A stretch of DNA of 64,000 nt from Ophioderma brevispina (Eukaryota > Echinodermata > Ophiuroidea > Amphilepidida > Ophiodermatidae). The stretch lies in assembly GCA_023653785.1 (NCBI GenBank), contig JAMKCH010084936.1:22529-86528 (forward strand), given 5' to 3'. Position numbers and translations under genes: made by a program. Numbering within the stretch: the stretch's first letter is position 1; every line of letters starts with the position of its first letter. Shown here in pieces: positions 10,189 through 21,275 of the stretch. Below the pieces are notes generated by a model that saw nothing but the letters and a program-made list of their open reading frames with translations, searched no databases and was not told where the DNA came from.

Positions 10189-11444
10189 AGGGTGTCCACA
10201 AAAATGGTGCACGGCAAAAGCAAGCGCCCTCGCTGGAGTTGAACATAATAATTAGTGACGTAATATTTGACACATATCACAAATGCAGTCTTAGCTTTTG
10301 AATAATCGTTTTACAGCATATCCGTTTTGTTTGTTTCAATCGGACACCTGTAGAACATTGGCTTCTGAACAATGGTTTCAATTTCCAGGGCGTCACGTCA
10401 GCTCATATTTCTGAACGGTGAACACTTCATAGACGCCTACAAAGCCAATGGCGTCAGGTGTCCAGATGTGTTCTCACTCGATCGCCTCCGACGAAACTTC
10501 TTGACTTTGTTTTATTTTTACTCTGAAGCAGCAAAAAAGGGAATAGTATACTTCGATTGTGATCATTTATTAGATTTCTAATATTTTTATATTTTAAGGA
10601 ACTGTGAAGTATTTTCCCAGAACGTATATGGACACGTGTCCAGGTGTTCAAAAGGTGTTACATTTTAGGCGTTCTTAAACATTTCAGTTGAGAAATGTTT
10701 ACTGAAAAAAGAAATATGATAAGGTAACAAAGAAAAAAAGATCGAGCATTATAATTGTGTGTGATGGATGAGTTCTTTCAAATCGATAACGTTCCTATGT
10801 AACATGCATGATTCGATGAAAGTTATCTCATTCAGCGAAAAGTGGCACAATTGGTATTGTTAACCGTCGCGTAGAAGATAAGAAAGCACTCTGAATTGCA
10901 ACAACCAAACCGGATGCTGTAAACGGATATTGAAAAGCCAAGACTTCATGTATGACAGATGTCAATATCACGTCACTAGTTTAGTTTATATACAAACAAA
11001 TTATGTCTGCATTTGGGGGGAAATTGGTGGATCTAGGGTGATCACGTGACATAAATATTTGAGACTAGTTTTCCCATAAAAAGCTACTAGTCCCCATCAA
11101 CGGGGAAATGTTCATTTATAGGAACTTTTTTCCTGCATTGGATGATTGGTATCTTGACTAGCCTGAGTTGCGGTGGCAGCTGATCTCGACGAGACTTGGC
11201 AAGTTTTTTCAAATACCGAAATATTTTTTATATGTTTAATCTAAAACAAATTGACTTCGTGAAATGGTGCAAAATACCTCCCCTCGGTGACTGCGAGACC
11301 GTGGCCTACTATAGTATGCTAACGTCTCCAGTCCCCTCGGGGAGTTATTTTGCACCATTTCCCTCATGAGCAGTCAATATTTGTATAGTCCTTCACCTCC
11401 AACGAGGGTGCTTTTGCCGTGCAGACCATTTTTGTGGACACCTG
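10189..11444. mobile_element. TA-flanked inverted-repeat transposon, non-autonomous, 1.26 kb
   Basis: The ends are CAGGGTGTCCACAAAAATGG on the left and the inverted CCATTTTTGTGGACACCTG on the right, with TA at 10187-10188 and 11445-11446. Similarity between the arms runs inward for about 150 bp (left 10189-10345). The right arm continues at 10900-10995, displaced by ~390 bp of extra sequence (about 10996-11385). The extra sequence is bordered by TATACAAA and TTTGTATA and looks like a nested insertion. The interior has one 69-codon open frame (10372-10581) with no family resemblance. Ends and TA site fit the IS630/Tc1/mariner superfamily; no transposase motif is visible. Confidence 0.72.
11260..11363. 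repeat. Small palindrome inside the nested segment
   Basis: GAAATGGTGCAAAATA near 11261 and TATTTTGCACCATTTC ending near 11362 are inverted copies, and the adjacent CTCCCCTCGG / CCCCTCGGGGAG tracts extend the stem. It lies in the extra sequence within the right arm of the 10.2 kb element. Confidence 0.7.
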
Positions 11445-11446
11445 TA

Positions 11447-13020
11447 TGCTACGTTATCGGTCGGGTTCGCACAAGCAAACGATGCAAATTAGAGCATGTA
11501 TACCTCAGAAAATCTCCTCGTTCCCTTTAATTATAATTTGAAATTAATAATGCATAATACCCACTTGACCATTACCCATTCAAAAGTTGGCCCTCAATAT
11601 ACCGATACCATCGTAGCCTCCATCTTAACCATCATTAGTGTGAGGCCGAAACTCAGGTCCGCCAGCTCGTGAAGGGAACTGGATCGCGTTTCATTTATAG
11701 TCCTGTTGGGTAGAGAGGCGTGGTGTGGTCTTAATACTTTTAAAGTGAATGTTGAGATTGATATAATAATCATCGTTATTTTTCTTCTAGCAAATTTGTG
11801 GTGCTCGTCATGATAAAGAAAATACTAGATTCTTCGATTTGGCGATGGAAGGTAGTTTTAGCGAAGTTTGTAATCTGGTGGACTAACATTTGGTGTCTAC
11901 AAATCTTTTGGTGTGCTTTTGCCGTATCTTGTTGCCGGACTTGACACTGACGTCACTAGTATAGGATGGGCATATGGATTTTATGGGGTCTCGTCTACCT
12001 ATTGGGTAAGTTTTCCTTAGTTTTAATATATTTCAAAGTTATATCGTGTCCCCAAGTTAGTCCCAGTTGGAAACATTTTTTTTGTGATTCAAAATACCAG
12101 TGCTACATTACAGTGTGCAAAACGTCATATAGACCGTATTCAATATGACGTCAGCCACCAGACATGTTGGGGCAAGATGTATACATTCCAGGACTACCAT
12201 ACATTCAGCTGTCAATCGATCCATGTTTAGCGATTGCACAGGGATCATTGACAGGTGAATGTTTTTTTGTATTTTGGTATGTACTGGGAAAATGCGTCTA
12301 TCTGTCACCAACATTGGCTGGTCTAGTGATACGTTCTATATCCCTAACGTCCCTTAAACCTTCAAACCCACCTGACAAAAAATCACGATGCGGACCCCTG
12401 GCCTTGGTTTAGTGGGATTTGTCCTAGATCTGATAACAAAAATAACCCTTTTTTTGTCGGTGATTTATTCTATCTGCTAATTAAGCCATAATTAATTATA
12501 GGATTCTATTATACTAAGTATTTCTTCTCGTAGCTTAAAAAAAAGCGCATCTATGAGAATTAGAATTTTTGAAGTGCATAGGCCTACGGTTCACATTTAA
12601 TATTTTGTAAATTTAATTTTGTAATTTTAAATGTTTTCTGGGGTCATATCTTGCAAAAAACGCTGCTGATAGTGTTTTCATTTATAACCCTGTTTTTCTA
12701 GAAAAAGTGCGATTCAAAGTACATCGCTTGTAGGTATAGGTAAAGGACCAGCGAAAATGCGACGGATAACGCGAGATTATTTTTTCCCTTCGTTTCATGC
12801 TTCGGTCTTACAATGACTATTTATTTGAGTATTTTTTGTTCATTTATCTATTATATTTATTTATTTAGTTATTCAATTGGTCTTTATTTATTTTTTCATT
12901 ACTTATCTCTATTTTTGATATATTTTGTTCTTTTCTAATTTTCCTCAATTATAACTCTATTCAATATTTTAACCAAACTCAATTCCAACTTCTTATTATT
13001 TTCTTCGGAGTTGAGCTTCG
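11447..13020. other. Unannotated AT-rich DNA
   Basis: No recognisable gene. From about 12780 onward the sequence is pyrimidine- and T-rich with TTTATTTATT-like simple tracts. Confidence 0.4.
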
Positions 13021-13426
13021 TGCATTGTCGATTATCCATAATTTGTTTGCTATCCCCTTCAATTACCGTCAAAATTATTTTTCCTTAATTTCTGATGAAA
13101 GTTTGATTATTTTCTTTCTGTTTGTCTTCCTTATTCGTTCTCTCTTTTTTTTATAATTTTAGAAAAAAATCCTTCTCCTAATCCTTCCTTATATACTTTT
13201 CTTCCTTTAAGTTTAAGAAAAAAAATCGTGCATTGTCGATTATCCATATTTTGTTTGCTATCCCCTTCAATTACCGTCAAAATTATTTTTCCTTAATTTC
13301 TGATGAAAGTTTGATTATTTTCTTTCTGTTTGTCTTCCTTATTCCGTTTTGCTTTTTAATATAATTTTAAAAAAAATCCTTCTCCTAATCCTTCCTTATC
13401 TCACTTCTTCCTTTAAGTTGACGAAA
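13021..13426 (+). repeat. Tandem duplication of a ~208 bp unit
   Basis: The string TGCATTGTCGATTATCC starts at 13021 and again at 13229. The two units agree almost base for base through TCAATTACCGTCAAAA, GATGAAAGTTTGATTATTTT and CCTTCTCCTAATCCTTCC. Differences are mostly homopolymer lengths, so the duplication is recent or is an assembly duplication. Confidence 0.9.
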
Positions 13427-14114
13427 AAAAACGTTAAGAAATGTGAGGCAAAGCATTTTTTAAGTTCAGCGTGGCCTTACTTGGGCTTTACTTAAGCACT
13501 ACAGATTAATTGAAGCAACGTACAATTGCATAATCCATGAGAGCGAGTTTCATATTTGACAAGACTTCTCGTTATTGAATTAGCATTATATGTAGTTCAC
13601 GAAACGTGAGCACGATGTTAATAACATGACCTTACTTATTATCTACAGGTTGGTCATATACAATGTAAATAGTAGAGCTAATGATCGAACCAAATAAACT
13701 TAAATATGCATAGGTATTCAATATTCAAAAAGCATGATCCATGGGAGCGAGTTTCGAGATATAAACAAGCTTGTGTTAATTAAGAGGTTGAGTTATTTTG
13801 ATTTCGGCAGAGATAACTTTTCTTCTTTCTCCCCCCTCGAGATTGATTTCAACCTAGATTCAGGTTCCTTTCAGTGACCTCTTTCTGAAAACTTTTAACA
13901 CAAGCAACAGCGGGCACTGCGTATACGCATGTTTCCCACCGCTAATGTACACGTTTTGATCGGTCTATAACCTTTTGCTGGTTTGTATATCAGTGAGTAC
14001 GAGTCAAAATATTTATGTATATACACTTTGTGAATAAATTTTCTGGAAAACTTAAAAGTTGGTCCTACAACTTACCTGAATGTCTTTATCCTCATATCAT
14101 GTCCCTATCCGGGG
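13427..14114. other. Unannotated AT-rich DNA
   Basis: Two partial copies of ATGAGAGCGAGTTTC / ATGGGAGCGAGTTTC (near 13538 and 13740) hint at an old ~200 bp duplication. Nothing else is recognisable. Confidence 0.4.
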
Positions 14115-14123
14115 GTCCCTAGC

Positions 14124-14689
14124 CAGGGCCGGGGTGGCGGCCAAGCTTCATTCATAGCGCAAAACTGCCGACCGAATCATTGGACGAGCCTGAACAGTGA
14201 CCGGAATTTCAAGTCACTGTGCGCGTTATAACTGATCAGTGAGTGGCGAGTGGGAATGCCCGTACGGAGTCGCGACCGCTCTAAATTGGCCTTGCTTTAT
14301 CGGTGGTGCACAAAATTGTGCTGCAAAACTATCATCAAATCGTTTTTAAAGACCGGGCATGAGAGGATTGTTACATGGCAGGTCAAACGTTTCTTCCACG
14401 TTGTGCATAGGTTCTACATTGTTACCCGGCCTGGTATCATTTATCGGAAAGCGGTGTACCCTGGGATTGAACGTGGGTTCAAACAAGCCTCGTTCAAATG
14501 GATCCCGTTCGGACCGTTATTCTACCAAATAAATTACTTTACAACTGGAGTTGATTCTTCAACTCCACGGATTTTTAGTGAAAAATATTGATATTAACAT
14601 ATTTTCGACTTAGAATATTTTGTCAGTTGTCGTGATTACGTGCTAACTATGGGAACGGCAAAAACAACGCTACTTGGCCGGCCCCCCTG
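14124..14689 (+). mobile_element. CAGG-ended MITE (family F), copy 2, with probable 9 bp duplication
   Basis: A 566 bp element related to 8340-8890. It starts CAGGGCCGGGGTGG and ends TTGGCCGGCCCCCCTG. The flanks GTCCCTAGC (14115-14123) and GTCCCTATC (14690-14698) match at 8 of 9 positions, which supports a 9 bp target duplication. The internal hairpin GGAGTTGA-TTCT-TCAACTCC is perfect in this copy. There is no coding capacity beyond a chance 113-codon frame. Confidence 0.8.
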
Positions 14690-14748
14690 GTCCCTATCTG
14701 TTTTTGGGGTTGTTTATTTATGTGTTAAAAATATATCTCTGTTCTTCC

Positions 14749-14907
14749 ATGCCTAGACTCTCAGTTGAGCAGCAAATTGAAGAAATTTCATCTTTTGTGA
14801 AAATGTGCCAGGCCCTTAAAGCTTTATGGAAATTCAAGGAGGCAGGTCTGCGGAGCCATGTTGCAAGGTGTTTTCACTTGAAGTATTGTGGAGTATCTGA
14901 TTCATAA
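14749..14907 (+). pseudogene. Possible transposase N-terminal helix-turn-helix fragment
   Basis: An open frame of ~52 codons starts with MPRLSVEQQIEEISSFVK and continues through an ALKALWKFKE segment before a stop. The arrangement resembles the DNA-binding start of Tc1/mariner-class or related transposases, where a short basic start is followed by SxEQR-type helices and a second helix with KFKE. The family assignment is from memory of the pattern only, and no catalytic domain follows. It begins ~60 bp beyond the family F element. It may equally be a chance frame. Confidence 0.22.
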
Positions 14908-16540
14908 TCCTCATATCTGACCATAATTTTTCTTGTGTTTTTCATGTAATCGTAATCGTCCAAATTATGTTTTAAAATTAATTGATGTGTTGGGTTTAAA
15001 ATCAGTAGTTCGAATATTTTTTTATGTAGGATATCCGCTTTAAGCAGTGCTATATCCCCTTAGGCCGATCTATTTGGCCTTACTGAGCAGGTATATTACT
15101 TTGTTTTTTTTTGTCAATGGGTATCTGTCAATCGTTATGGGAATTAGGTGAGGTGGTTTGTCCTTCTTGACTCTTTGTGGTATCTATGTAATCTAAGCTA
15201 GTTTTATTATCCGGATACCCAAGAGGTTATTTATAATAACTGCCGAATTTATACCACAAAGCGTAGTACGTTTGAGGTAATCCAAACTAACATTTGGAAA
15301 ATGGAAGTGTGACTGTGCAAAAGAGAAATGAAAGAGGTTTGGATGTTTTATCAATCTTAAAATGAAAAAAAAAATATCGTTGACATTCCTAAATAAAGTA
15401 TTGGGAGTCCACATTGCTAAATACAAATGATCGTGCTTTTGTAGGTTGTGCTATTTATTGGGGAAAGTTTAAAAGTCGATTGCTGAAAACTGAATGCTGA
15501 TTGACCAGTCTTTTGAACGGACCCACACTGTAAAGTTTAATGGCGGGGATGTTTGCCTGCAATTTGTTTTCTTGCCCCCCCCCCCGCTAGAAGAAACATG
15601 ACTGATTTTGGGCAGAATCAGCGATTTGTTGCCATAAATCACCAATTTTGGAAATATTTAGCGATTTTGGCCCCCCCCCAACAAATTGGTTTTAAAATCC
15701 CAAAATGTGGGTTGTTTCGCCATGATAGACTTTCTATGCTGTGATTGTCTGATTCGTAGTTCCCATCAGGGAGGAGGGCCAAACAAATGTAATCATAATA
15801 AATTATTTAAACAAAATATACACTGTAAAAATGTGTATTGGGTCATATGTAAGACATGTCTTGGTAATAGACCTGTCTTCAACAATAAAAATAAAGGAAA
15901 ATGAAACCGACATAACAGATTGTTGATTCATAGTTCCCACCAGGGAGGAGGGCAAAATAATTTTTTTTGTGTGTGTATGGTATGTGTATATATGTGTTGT
16001 TCGTTATTTCTAAACAATTTTACTACGGAATTTGTTATACAGTTGGTTATTTGATCTACGCCCTGCAGTCTTAACAATCAAGTGGACAATGTCTTCCTAC
16101 TTCAGGTGGTGGACAAGGGGGGGGGGGTGTTCCATGGAAATGGAACCCCAGCTACGGAAACACCTTTCCCGAATGATTTTTTGTGGCACGAAATTGTACC
16201 TTCACCGACAACATGCATCGTCCCAAGACAATACATTTTAAAAATCAAATTAATATCCACAAAGAAACCTAAAATAATTATTAAGGGCAGAACATTATTT
16301 TCAAATTCGGAAAAAAGGGAACACAAATTAACACGACTTCGTTTTCCCCTGCCCTCCACAAAATATATGTGCAATGAAAAAGTTAATATGTCGTCTAAAA
16401 GGTCCAATCTACCGATATATTGAACACAAATGCATTTTTAATGTCATTGATCCCTATTTATTGTAGTTGGTATTGTCTGCCGTGTAATTCTAGCAGTGCA
16501 GTGGCGTGATGGAGGTGTGGCACAAGCTAAGTGATCGCTA
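14908..16540. other. Unannotated; contains a short direct repeat
   Basis: The string GTAGTTCCCATCAGGGAGGAGG (near 15756) recurs as TAGTTCCCACCAGGGAGGAGG (near 15932), about 176 bp apart. Homopolymer C and G runs occur at 15577, 15671 and 16118. No gene was recognised; an open frame of 113 codons at 16082-16423 is not convincing. Confidence 0.45.
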
Positions 16541-16546
16541 TCAGCA

Positions 16547-17040
16547 TATAACAGACAGCCAGCCAGCAAGTATCATAATGTGTTCAGAAAAAAATTATGT
16601 GGGCATTTTTTTTGTACAAGCTGGCAACCATGTCAGATCACTGCTCATATGGTATAGTTTCTCAAAAGAGTTGTGCCAAAAATACAAATTTATTTTTTGG
16701 CCTTTTTGGGCCAAAAGATTATTTTTGGCCAAAAATATGATTTTTGAGATTTTGATGTATTTGATATCTTCAAAACAAGCTTTAATCATAAAATTAAACC
16801 ACTTTTAAGTAATTTGGACTATATTTACGTCTTAAATAACAAATTAAAGATAATTAAAATAAAGAAAAATTAAAGCATTCCAGAGCATTTAAGGTCATTT
16901 TTCTCAAAATATTGTTATATTGAACTTATGATGCACATAACATGTTTAAAGTAAGCACAAAAGTATCAAAAAACACATTAACACAGTTCTGTTTGACCTA
17001 AAGTGTGAATTCGTTGACTTTTAAGTAGAAATTGGCCATG
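16547..17040. repeat. Left inverted arm of the DIRS-like composite
   Basis: Matches the reverse complement of 23105-23655. Shared blocks are ACAGCCAGCCAG, AATTATGTGGGCATTTTTT, CTGCTCATATGGTATAGTTT, TTTTTGAGATTTTGATGTA and AACTTAtGATGCACATAACA-like and TTCTGTTTGAC strings. The arms differ by numerous indels. Confidence 0.85.
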
Positions 17041-17049
17041 CAGTCAGGT

Positions 17050-18375
17050 TGATCGCCTTCAGAGTCTCCATCGGAAGGATACCCCCCGGAGTCTTGATCA
17101 GGTCCCTCCTCATTGGAAGAGTCAACGGTTTGGCGACACATCGACAGGAAGTCTTGAAAACCACGGTTGCCAAGGCCAATTCGGGCACACCAGAATCATG
17201 CGGCAGTTGCTTGTCCTCTTTAGAGCCATCATTGCGGGCAGTTGCTGGTCCTCTTTAGAGCTGTGTAGGGAGTATACTGTTATAGGATCTGAGACCGGGA
17301 CCAGAAGAAAGAAGATACAGGATAGACTGGATGTCACCTACACCAAGCTTCTATGCGAGTACAAAACATCATAGGGTGTGAGCACATTAAGACCAAAGCA
17401 CAGATATATGGAGATATCCCTCCAATTTTCATTTTTGTTGCCCAACGCCGGCACGATTACCGGTCACTGGTATAGTGCGATTGACCAAGTAGTTTCAGAC
17501 GTCACACATGTGGAAGTTACCATGCCAAACACAGGGGTCATCGCCCCTTTAATTACATTGATGTGATTGCATCGAGACATCCAGCAGGATCCATCTGAAT
17601 CCCCAAACTAATGACAAACAGGGGGACATTGGCGCAAGCTACATGGTGATCAGAATCTCGGCTGCGGCCGTTAGTTAGAATTGGAAGAACTCGAGGAACT
17701 AAGGTGATTGGAGGGAAGGCGTAAATTGCGACTCTGTCCCACTCCGTTGTCATGGCGTCCTGGTGAAGGGGCCGCTGGGTCCCTGGCCCACGAGCAGTTT
17801 ATGTGAGGGAGTGGGCGTTGAGGAGGTTGCAAACAGGTTCACTTTGGGGTGTTCCAGCCTGTTGAAAAATATTCTGACATATCTTGGGGTTTTTTTTTTG
17901 AGGTGGCCAACTCCACCGACGAACGCCCGGACTCTCGATGGCCCGACTTCCCGGATGTCCTCCTCGATAGGGCATAGCCAGGTGTTGTCTTCCACCGGCA
18001 AGGTGGGAAGGTGGATGGAACGGCTGTCAGGGTGATTACAATGGACGGAGAGGAGACACCACTGCCAGGACTTTGACTTCGTCTGTAGGCAAAGGGTGCA
18101 CTTCCTGGTTCCTCCCGCTTGTTTAGGTGGGAGACGACCGACAGTTGTCGCACCTGGACTAGACTTCCCTTCCTGACAGATGGAGAGAGTCTGTCTCAGC
18201 GTCAGATGAACTGCCCACAGCGCCAACGTGTTGATGTGAGTTGGCCAGCTTCCTGTCCAAGTACATGAGAGGCGAAGTCTTCTACGTGGGCTCCCCACCC
18301 GCTCTTTGACGCGTCCCGTGTGAGGAATGAAGATGAGGATGTTTACAGTAACAAGTAGTTTTATACAATGCATAA
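17050..18375 (-). pseudogene. DIRS-like RNase H / C-terminal polyprotein fragment, copy 1
   Basis: Read on the minus strand, separate frames show HINTLALWAVHLTLRQ, then a degraded NTTVV..LNKQGGTR-like RNase H region, then an HLP..EDNT motif. These are followed by RLEHPKVNLFA, YAFPPITLVPRVL and PNWPWQPWF. This order (LWAV, HLPGxxNxxAD, VDLFA, YAFPP, APxWPxxxWF) is the known end of DIRS1-like pol proteins. At least three frame changes and in-frame stops break it. No reverse transcriptase lies upstream; the coding similarity ends near 18375, where AT-rich DNA begins. The coding 3' end abuts the left inverted arm. Confidence 0.7.
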
Positions 18376-19329
18376 ATAATGGATAAACTTACCAGACTTA
18401 ATTGTCACTATATTTGCTATAGGTGTGTGAACAAAGTAAGTTATGATATAAAGCATGATACAATACAAAATAACGTGTTCATTTGTAGTGAACTCAGTAC
18501 CTTATTCTTTGGCAAAGCTTTTACAACAAGTTAAGTAATACGTACTGAACTATTGATAATTAAGTAATCATGTATATTATACTAGGCTGTTTCCAGATGC
18601 TATTTATATTATATAAAAAAGTAAGAGTAATAATTTAATTATGTCACATCTTCGTAAGGTCTATTTCCCGTACATTAAGTCAGCTGATTTTATTCAATAA
18701 CATAATTTGGAGCAGAATGTCTTAAAAGACCATAATACTTTAAAATTCTTTGTTTTTTATACATTTGATTTGTTAATTAGACCCAAGTGTGTCGTTCAAA
18801 TCGTTTCAAACTGTTTCTAACTAAAGCTATGTTGAAATTATCACGTTACATTTTTACAGGGAAATTAGCAAATCAAATTTTCAGGCCAAAATCACAATTT
18901 TGAATTATTCCTGTGACTCTAAACAATTAATTAACATACCTGATGCCCACGTAAAGGTTAAACACAGCTTCATTCTAATTAAAAAGTGAGAGCATTGTAT
19001 TTTAGGTCAGTCAAAAACGTTTTAACATGTTTTACTGATTTTGTAACTTTACTTAAACATGTTTCTAATCATGAGTTCAAGAATACATTATGTTGAAAAA
19101 ATGACCTTAAACGCTCGGAATGTTTTTATTTTCTTGTTTTTTACAACATTACTTTAGTTAAATTATGAATTAAATAATACCCATATGGTTAAAACTGACC
19201 TCTTTCATCTAAAACGTGTCTTCTAGTTACCAAATACAGTGAATCAGAAAAAAAAAACCAATGTTCGGACCAAAATCAATATGTGAATGTTCATTCTATG
19301 ATATAGCAATCATTGTAACAGATCCTAGA
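17050..19329. repeat. Tandem unit 1 (~2.28 kb) of the composite
   Basis: It starts at the string CAGAGTCTCCATCGGAAGGA and ends just before the same string recurs as TAGAGTCTCCATCGGAAGGA near 19337. It consists of a GC-richer half with RNase H-like coding on the minus strand (17050-18375) and an AT-rich half (18376-19329). Unit 2 repeats both halves in order. Confidence 0.85.
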
Positions 19330-19382
19330 TTGCCTTTAGAGTCTCCATCGGAAGGATACCAACGGAGTCTTGATCAGGTCTC

Positions 19383-20560
19383 CTATTGGAAAGAGTCAAC
19401 GGTGGGAGTACCAGCAGCGGACAGGAGTTTTGGAAACCACGGTTGCCAAGGCCAATTCGGGCAACACCAGATCTGACGGGAAGTAGTGCTGTTCTTTAGA
19501 GCATGTGTAGAGAGTGTCCTGTTATATGGATCTGAGGAACTTGGAACTGGAGAGAAAGAGGCTACAGGATAGGTACTGTATGGCCCTACACAAGCTTTCT
19601 TTATGCTGAGTACAAAAATATCCTGGCGCGAGCACGGGACCAAAGCACGGATATATGGAGATATCCCTCCAATTCATTTTTGTTGCCCAACGACGTGCAC
19701 GATTTGCCAGTCACTTTCATCGTGCGATTGACCAAGTAGTATCAGACGTCACATGTTGGAAGTTACCATGCCAAAAAAACAGGGGATCATCGCACACTTT
19801 AACTACATTGATTGATTTGCTCGAAAGACATCCAGCAGGATCCATTGAAATCCCCAACCTAAGGACAAACAGGACATTTGGGCGCTACATGGTGATGAAG
19901 AGATCTCGGCTGCGGCCGTAGATGAATTGAGAAGAAGGAACTCGAGGAACTAAGGCGATCGGAGGGAAAGGCGTATACTGTGACTACGTCCCACTCCATT
20001 GTCATCTGGGCGTCCTGGTGAGGGCCCGCGGGGGTCCATGGACCACGAGCAGTATGTCGGGAGTTGGGCGTTGAGGCGGTTTGCAAAACAGGTCCACTTT
20101 GGGGTGTTCCAGACTGTGAAAACTATTCTGCATATCGTGGGGTGAGGTGCCACTCCACCGACGAACGCCGGGACTCTCGATTGGCCCCGACTTCCCGGAT
20201 GTCTTACTCGATAGGGCATCTGCCAGGGTGTTGTCTTCCCGGGGAAGGTGAACGGCTGTAAGGGTGATTCATGACGGAGACACAAATCCAGGACTTGACT
20301 GTCTGTAGGCAAGGGTGCGACTCCTGGTTCCGCTTGTTTATGTGGGAGTACGACCGAACATGGTGTCGCACGGGACTAGGACTTCCCTTCCCTTGACGAG
20401 ATGGAGAGTCTGTCTCAGCGCCAGATGAACGCCACAGCTCCAACGTTTGATGTGATGCTTGGCAGCTTCCTTGTCACCAAGTCCCTGAGGGCCGAATGTC
20501 TCCTACGTGGCTCCCCACACCGCTCTTTGACAGCGTCTGCGTCGTGAGAATGGAAAGATG
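19383..20560 (-). pseudogene. DIRS-like RNase H / C-terminal polyprotein fragment, copy 2
   Basis: This parallels copy 1 on the minus strand. Visible motifs include FPGKTTP (for the HLPGxxN region), SRVPAFVGGV, NRLNAQLPTYCSW, YAFPS.RLSSS and PNWPWQPWFPKLL. NRLNAQLPTYCSW is better preserved than in copy 1, while other parts are worse. This indicates independent errors or decay in the two copies. Frameshifts and stops are scattered, and no upstream reverse transcriptase is present. Confidence 0.68.
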
Positions 20561-21275
20561 AGATAGTTTTACAGAGAACAATCGTTTAACACTGCATAAA
20601 AAATAATGATATAAAATTACCAGAATTAATTGTCACATATTTGATAATGTGGTGGGAATCAAAGTAAGTTATTCATGGAACGCATGATGAAATACAAAAA
20701 CGTGTTCATTGTGTAGTGAAATCAGTACATTAATCTTTGGCCAAGCTTTTACCAACAAGGTTGTAAGTAATACTTTACTGAACTCTCGATAATTAAGTAA
20801 TCTGTATCTTATACTAGACTGTTAAGATGCTTATTTGCTATTATATAAAAAGTAAGAGTAATAATTAATTATGTCACATCTTAGTAAAGGTTGATGTTCC
20901 CCTTTCATTAAGTCAGCTGATTTTATTCAAATTATTAACATTAATTGAGGCGAACAGAATATGTCCTTAAAGACCATAATACTCTTAAATGTGTGCTTTG
21001 TTTTTTGACATTGAGTGTTAATAATGATCCAAGTTGTCGTCAAATCGTTTCAAAAACTGATTTTAACTAAAGCTGATGATGTTGAGTTATCTGATAGATA
21101 ATTACAGGGAAAATTAGCAAATCAAATTTCAGTCCAAATCACCAATTTGAATTATCATGGTTGTATAAAATGACAAATTATTTAAAACTGACTAGACTGC
21201 CCCAAAATGGTAAACACCAGCTTCATTTCTAATATAAAACGTGAGAGCATCTGAATTTTAGTTCAGTCAAAAACT

